From Sycon ciliatum (lineage: Eukaryota > Porifera > Calcarea > Leucosolenida > Sycettidae): a DNA stretch of 64,000 nt. The stretch spans positions 3,321,872-3,385,871 of the forward strand of contig NC_088654.1 of the NCBI RefSeq assembly GCF_964019385.1, in the 5' to 3' direction. Below the pieces are notes generated by a model. The model saw only the letters and a list, made by a program, of their open reading frames with translations. It did not search any database and had not been told where the DNA came from. The position numbers and the translations under genes are program-made. This document shows, one piece after another, positions 32,873-43,735 of the stretch (position 1 is the stretch's first letter; each line of letters begins with the position of its first letter).

Positions 32873-33075
32873 TAGGCCTTGGCGAATAATGCCGGCAGAA
32901 AAATTGGCAGAATTCGGTACTTCTTCTGGTAAGTTTCATGCATGTTTGGTATGTGGATAAAGAAATGGAGCGGAATTCGAGGAATTGCCCGCCATAAGGT
33001 TTGTATGGTTCTGCCAATTTCGGTGCAAAAAAAGCAGAATCTGCCACCTTTTCGAGCATTATCCGCCAAGGCCTA
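32873..33075. mobile_element. 203-bp hAT-like MITE, copy 1
   Basis: Inverted termini taggccttggcg(a/g)ataatgc. Perfect 8-bp TSD gtttgtaa (32865-32872, 33076-33083); the empty site is seen in D3 near 52205. Same length and near-same sequence as 49683-49885. Confidence 0.92.
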
Positions 33076-33343
33076 GTTTGTAATGGTATATAATCATGGG
33101 TTATCGTGATAAGGTCATCCAGCTTCATATTGCACTGGAATCGTAATCCTATTGATGTCGATACAACTTTTGGAAGTAGTTCAATGGCTTCAAACTTATA
33201 GTTCACGATTTTCTAAAACAACACAGCCAAGGAGGAACAATAAACATGTATTAAAATGTAAACAAATACATTGCTGAGTCCGACACCTCGTTCCAACAAC
33301 TACACTAAACAAGGCACTCCATGATGATAAAATTTTACACATC

Positions 33344-34195
33344 TGTCTACCTCTTCCCAGTATTGACATCCTCAAACATCTGGGAGTTCGCTTCAGTGCA
33401 GACCTAAACTTCCGTCAACACTATCTTGACATCAGTCGCAAATTCAAGCAAAGAGTAAGCCTACTTTGTCACATGGCACATCGTCTTACACCGCAGGCCA
33501 TGATGCTCCTCTACAAGTGCTATGTTAGACCTGTGATTGAGTATAGCGTCGTAGTGTGGTCCTTCCGTCTTCGTTCAAGCGACTTGACTGAGCTGGATAG
33601 AGTCCAGGCCAGGTTTGCAAGATCCTACCTTAGGAAACGCAAAATCCGAATCGACTTTAGTACACCCAAGCAGGATCTTAATAAAAAAGCTAACATTGAA
33701 TCCCTTCTTTACCGCAGGCAGTTTTTAAGCTTAGTTACCATGCACAAATTTATTTTCAAGTATCGACGTTGCCTAGCTTCATTCCATTTCAATATCACGC
33801 AGAGTGCGAGACGCCCTAACAAAATTATTCTACCTAAAGCAAAGACCACATCAAAATCGTTGTTTCTCTTCCAAACCTCCCTCTTATGGAACTGCCTCCC
33901 ACCAAGACTAACTGCAGAACCATCCATTATTGTTTTCAAGAATGAGCTTCGCAAACTCACTTGCAAACATAGTGCTTCGCTCTCCGGTATGCCTACGCCA
34001 TGTACATAACCACACCACCCTCCCCCCCCCCCCCCCCCCCCTGTGTGCTCCCCAACGCATTCACGCTGCATAACTTTTCACTACTTTCACTTTAGCTCAT
34101 ACATGTACATGTACATGTACATCCTTCAAAGCGGTGAACCCCTTGATAGGCGACAAGCCTCTGGGTCATCCTAATAAAGATATTATTATTATTAT
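33344..34195 (+). pseudogene. 5'-truncated LINE, RT thumb and C-terminus
   Basis: Open from the insertion point to TAA at about 34009: ILKHLGVRFSADLNFRQHYL, RLTPQAMMLLYKCYVRPVIE, DRVQARFARSYLRK and LLWNCLPPRLTAEPSIIVFK. The 3' UTR has poly-C at 34021, (acatgt)n at 34098 and the end gataggcgacaagcctctgg, cctaataaaga plus (tta)n. The possible TSD atct is short. The RT catalytic domain is absent. Confidence 0.8.
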
Positions 34196-34310
34196 TATCT
34201 TTTGGTGAGTATGAATGATATCAAGTCGAACCTCTTTAGGACGAATACCAAGGGACCGAGGGGTATTCATTCTGTGAGTTTGTCTTAACCTATTTTATAA
34301 CCAGTGAATA

Positions 34311-35222
34311 CTCAATCTGCGGACAGCATGCTGTTTCGTTCTTTGTGAACTCATCAGCGCAGCACAGAGGAAATGAGGCCGAACCTGATAGCAATGGAAA
34401 TAAAAATGTCCAATCAGGCCCGAACGTACATTGCCAGAGTGCTCAAACTGACAAGTCAGTGAGCTCTGCGTAATGCAAACAGCAAAGGCACTACCCCACA
34501 TGAGAATGCTCAACTACTACAAGAGCAGGAGCGAAAATACTCAATCTGCGGACAGCATGCTGTTTCGTTCTTTGTGAACTCATCAGCGCAGCACAGAGGA
34601 AATGAGGCCGAACCTGATAGCAATAGAAATAAAAATTTCCAATCAGGCCCGAACGTACCTTGCCAGAGTGCTCAAACTGACAAGTCAGTGAGCTCTGCGT
34701 AATGCAAACAGCAAAGGCACTACCCCACATGAGAGTGCTCAACTACTACAAGAGCAGGAGCGAAAATACTCAATCTGCGGACAGCATGCTGTTTCGTTCT
34801 TTTTGAACTCATCAGCGCAACACAGAGGAAATGAGGCCGAACCTGATAGCAATGGAAATAAAAATTTCCAATCAGGCCCGAACGTACCTTGCCAGAGTGC
34901 TCAAACTGACAACTTCAGTCAGTGAGCTCTGCGTAATGCAAACAGCAAAGGCACTACCCCACATGAGAGTGCTCAACTACTACAAGAGCAGGAGCGAAAA
35001 TACTCAATCTGCGGACAGCATGCTGTTTCGTTCTTTGTGAACTCATCAGCGCAGCACAGAGGAAATGAGGCCGAACCTGATAGCAATGAAAATAAAAATT
35101 TCCAATCAGGCCCGAACGTACCTTGCCAGAGTGCTCAAACTGACCAGTCAGTGAGCTCTGCGTAATGCAAACAGCAAAGGCACTACCCCATATGAGAGTG
35201 CTCAACTACTACAAGAGCAGGA
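34311..35222. mobile_element. Mobile tandem-array element, copy 2 (229-bp units)
   Basis: Four units starting ctcaatctgcgg at 34311, 34540, 34769 and 35003, about 95 percent like those at 9643. In the compact copy A4 the site reads ccagtgaatacaatta. Here it is split after gtgaata and resumes at (g)aatacaatta, so gaata is duplicated. The array lacks the unique arm and TA run of copy 1. Confidence 0.85.
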
Positions 35223-35329
35223 GAATACAATTATTTTTCCAATAGACATACGAATAGATTTCTTCTACAGCAAAAGATTCTAAGCCACACCGATTCATTG
35301 ACTCGTCTCGTATGAAACAAAAGAGTCAC

Positions 35330-35535
35330 TCATACCTCTTTATAGTCATAAGACCCTGCTTTTCACTGAAAACTATATCTGCATGACCTCCAAACCCTTT
35401 ACCAAACAGATCACTAGCGCTGATCAGGTGCATTGTACGCAATTCTGTAGCCTACATACTAGAACTGTGGTGCAATCATGTAGTTATGCTCCTACCTCCG
35501 AAAGGATGCCAAATTATGCTCCAAATTTTCAACCA
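35330..35535 (+). repeat. Scrap shared with 25194-25385
   Basis: About 93 percent alike. In family A it replaces the left end of the AGAGAGG MITE, so a deletion accompanied its arrival. Probably part of a hAT-like MITE, since the 25-kb copy runs into a hAT-type end. Confidence 0.6.
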
Positions 35536-35801
35536 CGTACAAACTTTCGCTCTACATCATAAAGTGCGAAACTTCGCACGAACTTTCGCAACTTTGGACA
35601 CGAAACTTGCAGGGAACGCGAAATGAACTGTCGTAGGAAATTTCGTGAGATCGGGTCATGGCGTACGTGCACTTGGCCCGCGCAAACTACGAAAATGTGC
35701 AGAACGCAAAGTTCGTGCAAAAATTCGTACACGCTTTCGCAAGGACTGTCGCGAAACTTCGTTCGAATTTCGTTTTGCAGAACCTCTCTGCTGAACCTTT
35801 C

Positions 35802-36132
35802 TTAAGCTGTGTTCACAACTGGCGCGTGGACGCGGTACGCTTGCGGTTCATGCGCCCCCAAACGCGCGCTCAGCCTTTCACAAAAAACAGCAATCCGAGT
35901 CGTATTTAGCGCGTGCGACACCTTCGAGTACTAATTTTTTGACCCCGCCAGTCAAAGTGACTGGCATGTACGCTGATACGCGCCTGATACGCGCTGAAAA
36001 TTCCAACATGTTGGAAGTAACATTAGTTCCATTTCGGCGCGTTTCCGTACGCATGGCGCCCCAAAAGCCAGCAAAAATACGCACAAACGCGTGGTTTCAC
36101 GCGTACACGCGCCAGTTGTGAACACAGCTTAA
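35802..36132. mobile_element. TTAA-flanked MITE
   Basis: Perfect inverted termini gctgtgttcacaactggcgcg flanked by TTAA (35802-35805, 36129-36132), the piggyBac-type target. The body has acgcg-rich sequence and no ORF. Confidence 0.85.
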
Positions 36133-36269
36133 GGCCGTCATCACACCACGTTCTCCGACTCCCGTTTACGTCTACGTCTATGGTGAAAAAACCAAAACGG
36201 GTGGTCGTGTCATCAGACAGGCACAGTTCTTGACGCGTACACGCAGTCAGGTTTTTGGAGAAATTTGAA

Positions 36270-37767
36270 CCCACGTACATCGAAGTACAGGGTCGCTCGG
36301 AAAAAGGCTGGGGGAGATATTTTGGCTACAGTGTGTCCTGTCCACAAGTCAGGGGACAAATCTGAAGCGTCGAATTATCGCCCCGTTTCACTTTTGCCGA
36401 TTGTTTCTAAGATCCTTGAGAAGGTAGTACATCGGCAAATGATTAGGTTCCTTCAAGATCACGCTGAGCTTCGTATTCTCCCAGACGAGCAATTCGCCTA
36501 CCGCAGAGGGCACTCCTGTGAGGATGCGTTAACTCTCGCAGTAAACCGCTGGATGATGAGTGTGGACAAGGGCGAGTATTGCGGGGTTGTACTCGTGGAC
36601 ATGAGCAAGGCCTTCGATCGGGTACGCCATGAACTACTACTTAACGAGCTTCAAGCTATTGGCATAAGCGGAGTAGCACTACAGTGGTTCTCCAGCTATC
36701 TCCAGGGTCGACGACAACAGGTGAAAATTGGAAATAACAGAGGAGACGAGACACATTGTACACGAGGCGTTCCGCAAGGGTCGGTGCTAGGGCCTCTGTT
36801 ATTCTCTTTGTACGTGCGACATGTCCCTGGAGTACTTCGCCACGCAGAGTCCCAACAGTATGCTGACGATATCGCCTTTTATATACACTGTCAGTCTACT
36901 GGAGAACTTCAGCACAAGTTGACAAGTGAGTTGAACAGACTAAATACGTACCTTGGAAGCATTGGTCTCATCTTGAATGCCCAGAAAACGAAGTTCATGG
37001 TGCTTCGGAAGAAGGCTCTGCCTCTTCCGCCGGATCTTACCATTGCATGCGGTGGTGTCGATATTCGACCTTCTGCCACAGCGCGTTATCTTGGCCTCAT
37101 TATTGACCAACACCTCACCTTTGAGGATCAAGTCAACCATGTGTGTACATCTGTTTATAAGAAGATAGGAGCATTCCGCCGCTGCCGCCGTACAGTAGAT
37201 CACACAACTAAGCGAATATTTTATTTATCCCTCATCCAATCCACTATTGAATACGCCAGCAACTCGTATGCTCACTGTCTTACACCATCTTTATACTCTC
37301 GCCTTGTTACTTTAAGTCATATCAGCATGAAACAGGTTTTTGGTCTCCCTCGCCGTACCCCGACTGTCTTTGTTTTGCGGCACGCTAAGTTATACTCCCT
37401 CGAATCTCGTCTCAACTTGAGGCTTTTTATTTTTGTTTTCCGCTGTATTCATCAGCTTACAAGTCCTCTTCTTTCCTCAATGTTCACCCTCCAGTCGGCT
37501 GCTACTTGCACCGAGAGGCGCACTAGAGGGCAATCATTCTCTTCACTTTCTTTGCCCGCTGCTACCACTAGATATGGCATGTTCTCCATTTCTTTCCTTG
37601 GCGCTGATAGGTGGAATTCTCTGCCTGTCTCGTGTCGTCAGGTTGAGCATCTATCCGTTTTTGTTTCGCTCTGTAAAGAGCACTTAGGGTTCCCTGTAAC
37701 AAGACGGCAACGTCTGTAGGGCCTTCCCTATCAAAATAATAAATTCTACTACTACTACTACTACTAC
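36270..37767 (+). mobile_element. 5'-truncated LINE with intact RT frame
   Basis: Starts within the RT fingers and ends cctatcaaaataataaattc plus (cta)n. The intact frame makes it one of the youngest LINE copies here. Confidence 0.85.
36289..37719 (+). CDS. LINE reverse transcriptase domain, uninterrupted
   Basis: A 476-codon open frame without an upstream endonuclease (lost by 5' truncation). Motifs in order: VCPVHKSGDKSEASNYRPVS, LPDEQFAYRRGHSCEDAL, VLVDMSKAFDRVRHE (catalytic Asp), TRGVPQGSVLGPLLFSLY, QYADDIAFY (catalytic Asp pair), LNAQKTKFMVL, YLGLIIDQHLTFEDQV, and C-terminal DRWNSLPVSCRQVEHLSVF. All three catalytic aspartates are present. Without its 5' half the copy cannot be an autonomous element, and expression would depend on a nearby promoter. 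Confidence 0.85.
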   Translation, partial: RVARKKAGGDILATVCPVHKSGDKSEASNYRPVSLLPIVSKILEKVVHRQMIRFLQDHAELRILPDEQFAYRRGHSCEDALTLAVNRWMMSVDKGEYCGVVLVDMSKAFDRVRHELLLNELQAIGISGVALQWFSSYLQGRRQQVKIGNNRGDETHCTRGVPQGSVLGPLLFSLYVRHVPGVLRHAESQQYADDIAFYIHCQSTGELQHKLTSELNRLNTYLGSIGLILNAQKTKFMVLRKKALPLPPDLTIACGGVDIRPSATARYLGLIIDQHLTFEDQVNHVCTSVYKKIGAFRRCRRTVDHTTKRIFYLSLIQSTIEYASNSYAHCLTPSLYSRLVTLSHISMKQVFGLPRRTPTVFVLRHAKLYSLESRLNLRLFIFVFRCIHQLTSPLLSSMFTLQSAATCTERRTRGQSFSSLSLPAATTRYGMFSISFLGADRWNSLPVSCRQVEHLSVFVSLCKEHLGFPVTRRQRL

Positions 37768-37849
37768 GCACGTTCATACAAAAAGTCGTATACCCCCCCT
37801 CTCCATACCACGTCTACGTCTCCCGTTTCCTCTGCTCCCGTTTTCACCC

Positions 37850-38131
37850 CGTATACGGATCATCATGACAACCGACCAAAAACTCCTTACGTGGACGTAG
37901 ACGCAGCGCTTTGTACCATGGTGTGATGACAGCCTAAGGCTGTCATCACACCATGGTACAAAGCGCTGCGTCTACGTCCACGTAAGGAGTTTTTGGTCGG
38001 TTGTCATGATGATCCGTATACGTTTCCTCTGCTCCCGTTTTCACCCCGTATACGGATCATCATGACAACCGACCAAAAACTCCTTACGTGGACGTAGACG
38101 CAGCGCTTTGTACCATGGTGTGATGACAGCC
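37850..38131. repeat. Three perfect copies of an 85-bp block (+, -, +)
   Basis: 37850-37934 and 38047-38131 are identical, and 37938-38022 is their exact reverse complement. Blocks 1 and 2 are separated by taa; blocks 2 and 3 by 24 bp that repeat 37826-37849. 37938-38131 by itself is a 194-bp MITE with 85-bp perfect arms. Confidence 0.95.
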
Positions 38132-38149
38132 TTTCTTTAGGGCGCGCTC

Positions 38150-38931
38150 TAGGGGCATGTTCGATTGGTAGGATCGGGATCCCGATCCACCGGATCCACT
38201 GGATTCGCACCCTTTCGATTGGTCGAATCCGGATCCGGATCCTTCGGATTTGGATCCGGTCAACCCACCTCGGGGAGCAGGGTTGACCGGATCCAACGGA
38301 TCCAAATGTGACCTTTGTGCGTATATGGCGGGTAAAAATCATTTTTGTACACATTGTGGTACGCACACGTGGATGGAGATAGAGTTTGTTGACTTTTTGT
38401 ATGACGCACGCGATGAGTACGACGTTCACCCTTTTGGGTGCCTTGTGAGCGCCATTTTCAACATGGCAACAGTCAAGGTCCAAGATAAAGTGTTCAGTTG
38501 AATCTGAAGGATCCGAGGGATCTGAGATCTGGATCCCGATCCCGATCCTTACCAATCGAACATGCCCTAAGCAAAGCCCGATTTTGCCAGGGAAGCTTCG
38601 ATATTTTGCCGCAAAATTTTGCTGGCTCGTCGTCGATATTTTGCTTTCATTTTGCCAGGCCACTCGATATTTTGCTCCCTTTTTGCTCCAAAATTTGTGT
38701 CACGTGTGAGAAAACTGACCGAAAGTGGGTTACGTGTTGGCAAAAATGAGAAAAAGTGAGTCACGTGTTGGTAAAACTGTGCCGAAATGAGTCATGTGCA
38801 CCGTATATGTGTAACATCTCCCAATTCCCAGCCAACACACCGATATTTTGCTCCATTTTGCCAGCAAATTCCCGTTCAAAATTCTTCGATATTTTGCTAG
38901 CAGAATTGCTAGCAAAATCGGGCTATGCCTA
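38150..38931. mobile_element. hAT-like MITE, host to another element
   Basis: Inverted termini tagggg(g)catgttcgattgg with a ggatccgat-rich interior, flanked by perfect 8-bp TSD gcgcgctc (38142-38149, 38932-38939). The right terminus is separated from its TSD by the element at 38570-38927. Confidence 0.8.
38570..38927. mobile_element. MITE with AAAGCCCGATTTTGC termini, nested in the hAT-like MITE
   Basis: Left aaagcccgattttgcc and right gcaaaatcgggctatg are inverted. c(c)cta on the left and gccta on the right could be a short TSD. The interior repeats cgatattttgc, like the MITE at 5112. Confidence 0.65.
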
Positions 38932-40119
38932 GCGCGCTCACACTGCGACCATGAGCACGCGTCCATGCGTCAGCAAAACGCAGAAACGTGGCAGTCGTGC
39001 TCACACTAGGCCTCGTACACGCGTAGACGTGAAGTTGTCACACAAACTTTACGAATTGCAGTTCGTATCCAAAAGAGTTCGTGCGTTTCCTAATAAAGTT
39101 GTGGCCCGTTTTGGATGTAATTTTCGCATGTTGCATGTTGGAGGAAGTGCCTCGTGGCTCGTATTCTTGAAGTCGACGAAAATAATTCATACAATTACAA
39201 TCAAGTAGGTTTGGACTCTAGAGGGACTGCTGCTGACAGCCAAGCGCTTTCGCTTTCCTGACCTCGTGGTCAGAGCAAGTGCCAGTGCAGTGGAAATTCC
39301 GGTAGTGGTTTCTTTCGTCTGTTGCCGAGATGAGAACTGTATTTTCCGATGATATGTACATGTAACTGAAATGTCTTGAGGTATGGCATTCCATCATCGC
39401 AGAAAAGTAGAGAAAGATGATTTCCCAAACCGAAAAGCCAGACCAAGCTGCCATCGTATTGAACGAGTACACTGTAGAAATTGGTCACTGACCCGATCAA
39501 CTGTCAACGATCGACGAAGACACTACAAAAACAAAAACAAAATTGACATCGTCCAAAAAGGGCAAAGAATGCATACAGTATAATGATATGGCGGTGCGTG
39601 CGTGCAAGACCACAACTACAAAAATTTTAAAATGTGCAAATGTCGAGTTTCATGAATCAACACACCGGAATTTGATAAATTGAACATACTTCAGGCCAGG
39701 TTGTACGCAAATACGCTTCACGTCTACGATCATGTTGCCGCCAAGTCGTGGCACCCCCCTCCGGAGGTCGCGGTCACGATTTGAAACGTGGCCGCGACGT
39801 TTTGGTCAAGTTCATGCCGTTGCCATGCAACTTGGCCGCATGGCCGCATGGACGCTGGTTTTGGTCGCAGTGTGAGCGCGCCCAACATGACGGCAACTGA
39901 AACAGCAACAGAGAAAGTACGATACATGTACTGCACATTCTTGCAGGTACTACAGGTACTACAAACAGATTGCAGATCGTAATTCTTGCTTTGGCGGCAC
40001 GAAACTTTATTTGGGGCAGTGCAATCTCGGCGGTACTCACAAATCAAACAGCCCAGACTCGCGTAAACAAATCCAATCATACAACTACGAGATTTTCACG
40101 AGACGAGACTGCACCCATT

Positions 40120-40741
40120 AGAGAGGTTTTGCATTCCGAATTTCGGAATTATTTTCGGAATGTGGCGGCAGCAGTCGAAAAAGTAGTCGAACTTTCGGAA
40201 GTGTGGTGGCGAAAGTGCATGGTTTTCCGAAAATAGATTTTCGGCTCTTTCATGTTTGGGAGTGCATATTTGAATACAAAAAAGTGTATTTTTCATGTTT
40301 GTATTTTTGCTTTCTGCTGCTCTCGATTATTTGAAAAAAATTCCACGTATGTAGTTTTGATTTTTGCTGGTTTTGCTGCTCTCGCTGATCTCGCCATGTT
40401 GACTAATCTTCTCACACTTCATCTTCCTTTGCCCTGGAGCCTACTAACAGTACAAGACAGTAGTTCGCCAACCTCGTCTTCAGCTGTTGGATCACTTGGT
40501 CCACCATCAGTCCGTCCTCGTCTTCGAACCGCACCCAAATTCAGTTTGACCTGCGCACATGGATTTGATCCTGCTCAACCCCTTCGACGCTCTCCATTTT
40601 GTTTTGCATGGCAACCCTTGGAAACGAAGTCGAATCAGATTTTCTGAATGCAAAACACTGAAAATACCGTTTTTCGGAACGCGCTTTTTTCGGAAAAGCA
40701 CAGTCGCAAATCATTCCGAAATTCGGAATGCAAAACCTCTC
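40120..40741. mobile_element. AGAGAGG-type MITE, 622 bp
   Basis: Inverted termini agagaggttttgcattccga (perfect for 30 bp), flanked by ATT (40117-40119, 40742-40744). The uninterrupted site is cccattggc in A4 at 53256-53264, so the 3-bp TSD is confirmed by an empty site. Confidence 0.9.
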
Positions 40742-41640
40742 TATTGGCTTGTTTCGTATGAAGCAAACAAGTTACTGAACTTCTCCACAATGGAGATTTT
40801 CCCTGATATGCGAATTTATTTGGCAAACTCGGTCAATGAGTCCTTGAACCTTTCCCTCCAGATTGGGAACTGCCAACGATAGTATGCCACTGACCAGTGC
40901 TTTACTTGTAACGTACTAATGTGCAATGAATATGAGTTTTTCGACAACACATCCAACATAAGCCTTACCGTCAAGAAGGTGAACTCGCGTTCTTCGCACA
41001 CTGTAGGCAAGGGCAAAGACTGAAAGAGATAAAAATGGATCTAAATCCGAATTAAATCAGTACACGTTTCCGTAAATAAAAGGGTGAGCATAAGCAAATG
41101 AATCGAAGGAAACTGGTCAACTCAGAGATCACCTGTCATTGAGTATTCCGTAAAAGGAGGCCTCTGCAGCAGAAAAGCTAAATTTAGAAAAGAAATCCTG
41201 TCAGCTTTTCCATTCTTTATTGCATTCCGCCCAAAATCAGCACACTTTTCGTAAAATTAATGAAAGAGTCAACACAAGCAAATGAATCAAAGGGAACTGG
41301 TCAACTCACCTGTCATTGAGTAATATTCCGCGAAAGGAGGTCTCAGCAGCGCCGAAACGAAATCAGTCAGATCAGGAGACGAAATATCCGAAACAGCTCA
41401 TGCAAGAAGCAGTTCCAAAGAAGGAAGTTCCTCGTGCATGCACATCCGAAAAGGCAACAACAAAAAGTCTGCAATGCACACGCATGCGGCCAGCCGGCCG
41501 CGCGATGGTAGGAGCCATGCCCATGGAGTAGCTCCCTGGTCCAGGACCAGGTACCGAGCATCTTACGTAGAAACGTACGTAGCTAAGTAGACAACGTGTC
41601 TGAATAGCGGTGTCGTGAGGTAGCGCCATGTGAACACAAT

Positions 41641-42109
41641 AATGGGAATGTTAAGTGTTACGTCACGGCCCCTTCGATACGCATAGCAACGAAGAGCACT
41701 GGGGACAAACAAAAGTTGCGTCCTCTGGATGGAACCAGTTGTCAAAGGCAACAGCATCTAAATGACTGGAGAGAGAGAGCAGTTTTTCTTTGCTTTTTCT
41801 TCAAACGATTGTTGTCGCTCTTTACTCCTTGTCCTTTCCTCTACAAATCTCCTGTAGTCGTCGAGGGCCTTCATAATGGCTGTGAAATTGGCTGCCCACT
41901 GTAAAACTCCGTATTTGAGAGTGCTTTGAAGATTCTTCGCGTCCTGATGGATCAAAGTACGAGCGCTCCCTGTGGATTCGATTATATGTAGGTGAGTTGT
42001 TCAAGAAATCAGTGTCTTCTTTCTGTCTCTGCCCTCACGCTGGCACAATATCAGCTTCTATATCCATGACAGCCCGCACCTCCCGTAGACTGCATGACTT
42101 AGATATAAT
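41641..42109 (-). other. Candidate host exons, uncertain
   Basis: On the minus strand 41985-41758 can follow an acceptor aatcgaatccacag and encodes LKYGVLQWAANFTAIMKALD, YRRFVEERTRSKERQQSF before a stop. The stretch 42640-42583 plus 42109-42050, split by the MITE at 42110, may hold an earlier exon (NNFFHGSSITTEGE) ahead of gc/gtgagg. Phases between the two do not agree, so the model is unproved. The family is not recognised. Confidence 0.25.
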
Positions 42110-42582
42110 AGGGAGGTTCCGGAGTACGATTTTTCGTGCCAAAATCCGTGGAGGCGCTACGGATATTTAATACGTCGTTTTCGAGCAGTGAAAAGTTCCG
42201 GGATACGGAACTTATGTGTTTGCCGTCATTGCCTAGGTTACGATCGCAAGCACGTCACATTCCCGCGCTATGCCTTTTTATTTTGAAAATTTGTACCGAA
42301 ATCAAAACTTCCCGCGGAAAATCGATGTTTCGCGTACTAAATTTGTACGCGAAAAATCTTTCTGCACCCGATGACGCAAAATCTCCATACGAAACATGGT
42401 TCGTATCAGGGAGTCGTAAAACACCAATATAAGTATTATTGGTATTTTACGACTCCCTGGTTCGTATGAAAGCCTGTCCACACGGATTCTCCGTGCCGAA
42501 AAATCGTATGGAGCACACCTGGAAAAAATCCGTAGCGGCCGTACGGATTTTGGCACGGAAAATCGTACCCCGGAACCTCCCT
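42110..42582. mobile_element. AGAGAGG-type MITE, 473 bp
   Basis: Inverted termini agggaggttccgg and inverse; internal arms continue with gattttccgtgccaaaatccgt. The flanks are ..aat and att.., an inexact TSD (TA is also possible). Holds a 52-bp hairpin insertion at 42407. Confidence 0.8.
42407..42458. mobile_element. 52-bp hairpin element with 9-bp TSD
   Basis: (c)agggagtcgtaaaacaccaat followed by its near-perfect inverse, flanked by direct repeats ggttcgtat (42398-42406, 42459-42467). It is almost all inverted repeat, and 9-bp duplication is the Mutator-like size. Confidence 0.75.
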
Positions 42583-42693
42583 ATTCTCGCCCTCCGTGGT
42601 GATTGAAGACCCATGGAAGAAGTTGTTCAGAATGATGTCCTGAGAATATAAAATAAAATAATTCTAGGGAATTGTTACAGGGTGTTTTGGAAG

Positions 42694-42697
<4 letters not shown>

Positions 42698-42750
<53 letters not shown>
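42698..42750. repeat. (GA)n microsatellite
   Basis: Pure GA for about 50 bp. The surrounding 42583-43095 shows no supported gene. Confidence 0.95.
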
Positions 42751-42752
<2 letters not shown>

Positions 42753-43095
42753 ATGTTTGAAGTGTTTGTCTCGCTAGAATTACTCCAGATTATTGAATGG
42801 TGTATGATCTACTCGATATTTTCCACAATGGTTTTTCCTGATTTGCGGGATCTCTTCTTTTGCTGTTTGCATGTTTACAGGAAGTGACTGGTGTATCTGC
42901 ACCAGATCCTGGGGAAATGAAGTCAGATGCAGAGGCAGGGTCGTGCAGTGATGCAACACTGCCGTTCTATGTGCAACGTCAACGCTAATTCCCCCGGCGA
43001 AAACACAAAAAGACAAACACGTGAAGAGACTACAGTATTGACCGTTCTGGTAATGAATCGTGACTGCTCGGACAGTCGATAATCGAAACACAGAG

Positions 43096-43735
43096 CACCA
43101 GCATGATGTTTTCATATTGGGAACCACACACCACGCGCACGAGCCCGATCTTTGAACAGCTCCGCCTCACCACCCTGGAGGACATGTTTAACATTAAGCT
43201 CCTCATCTTTGTCCGTCGTTGTCTGTTCTCCCGAGCTAGCTCCCTCTTCACCAGCTTCTTCGTGAGAGTTACTGGCGACCGCACTCGGGGAGCAGCACAA
43301 CACCTCGTTCGAGTACCATTTTGGCCTGGTCTTGCGGGTCGAGCGACCATGCAGTTCATCGGCGCAGTCCTGTGGAACCAGCTCCCGCCTGATCTCCGTT
43401 CCGAGCCCAGCCACCTTCAGTTCTGTGCCCTGCTAAAAGCGCATCATGGCTCCGTTTAAATGCTTTTCGGCTAGTGTGTTTCTGTGGTATAGCGGACTGA
43501 AGAATAGTAAACGTGTTTTGCAATAATTATATGTATGAAGCTATTTTGTATAATTATAGTATGTTCCCATTCCGTTTTTGCTTTGGTGTAGCCCTGAGGT
43601 TGATTGCTTATTTATTTCTACCCTCTCTCTCTCTCATTCCTTCTGTCGTCCACATGTATCAAAGGAGGCGAAATCGCCTGTTTGTGGTGCGACGTTAAAT
43701 AAACTTGTACAACAACAACAACAACAACAACACCA
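43096..43735 (+). pseudogene. LINE fragment, RT C-terminus and 3' UTR
   Basis: Encodes TSPIFEQLRLTTLEDMFNIK, then RVTGDRTRGAAQHLVRVPFW and VLWNQLPPDLRSEPSH before TAA at 43457, the standard C-terminal end of a LINE RT. The 3' end is aaatcgcctgtttgtggtgc, gttaaataaac and (caa)n at 43710. Confidence 0.8.

Larger units (their letters stand above)
36133..37934. mobile_element. MITE with GGCYGTCATCACACC termini, split by a LINE
   Basis: Left end ggccgtcatcacaccacg, right end tggtgtgatgacagcc. TAA adjoins both ends, suggesting a 3-bp TSD of PIF/Harbinger type. The LINE at 36270-37767 interrupts it (candidate TSD cacgt). Its right arm is repeated exactly in the neighbouring copy 37938-38131. Confidence 0.7.
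38140..39883. mobile_element. Large MITE-like element with GGGCGCGCTCACACTGCGACC termini
   Basis: The left terminus is split by the hAT-like element 38150-38931 and resumes at 38940. The right terminus ggtcgcagtgtgagcgcgccc is its inverse. No ORF of note inside 38940-39870. Compared with A4 the insertion sits between ctttag and caacatgac with no clear TSD. Confidence 0.65.
29331..41640 (+). repeat. Composite repeat D2+A2, expanded to about 12.3 kb by nested insertions
   Basis: The collinear landmarks of the compact copy at 51427-54185 appear in order at 29331, 30750, 30925, 32717, 33084, 34200, 35223, 35536, 39884, 40745 and 41180. Between them lie a LINE fragment, an LTR element, a hAT MITE, a second LINE, a satellite array, a repeat scrap, TTAA and palindromic MITEs with another LINE, a hAT-bearing large element, and an AGAGAGG MITE. 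The underlying unit is non-coding. Confidence 0.85.
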
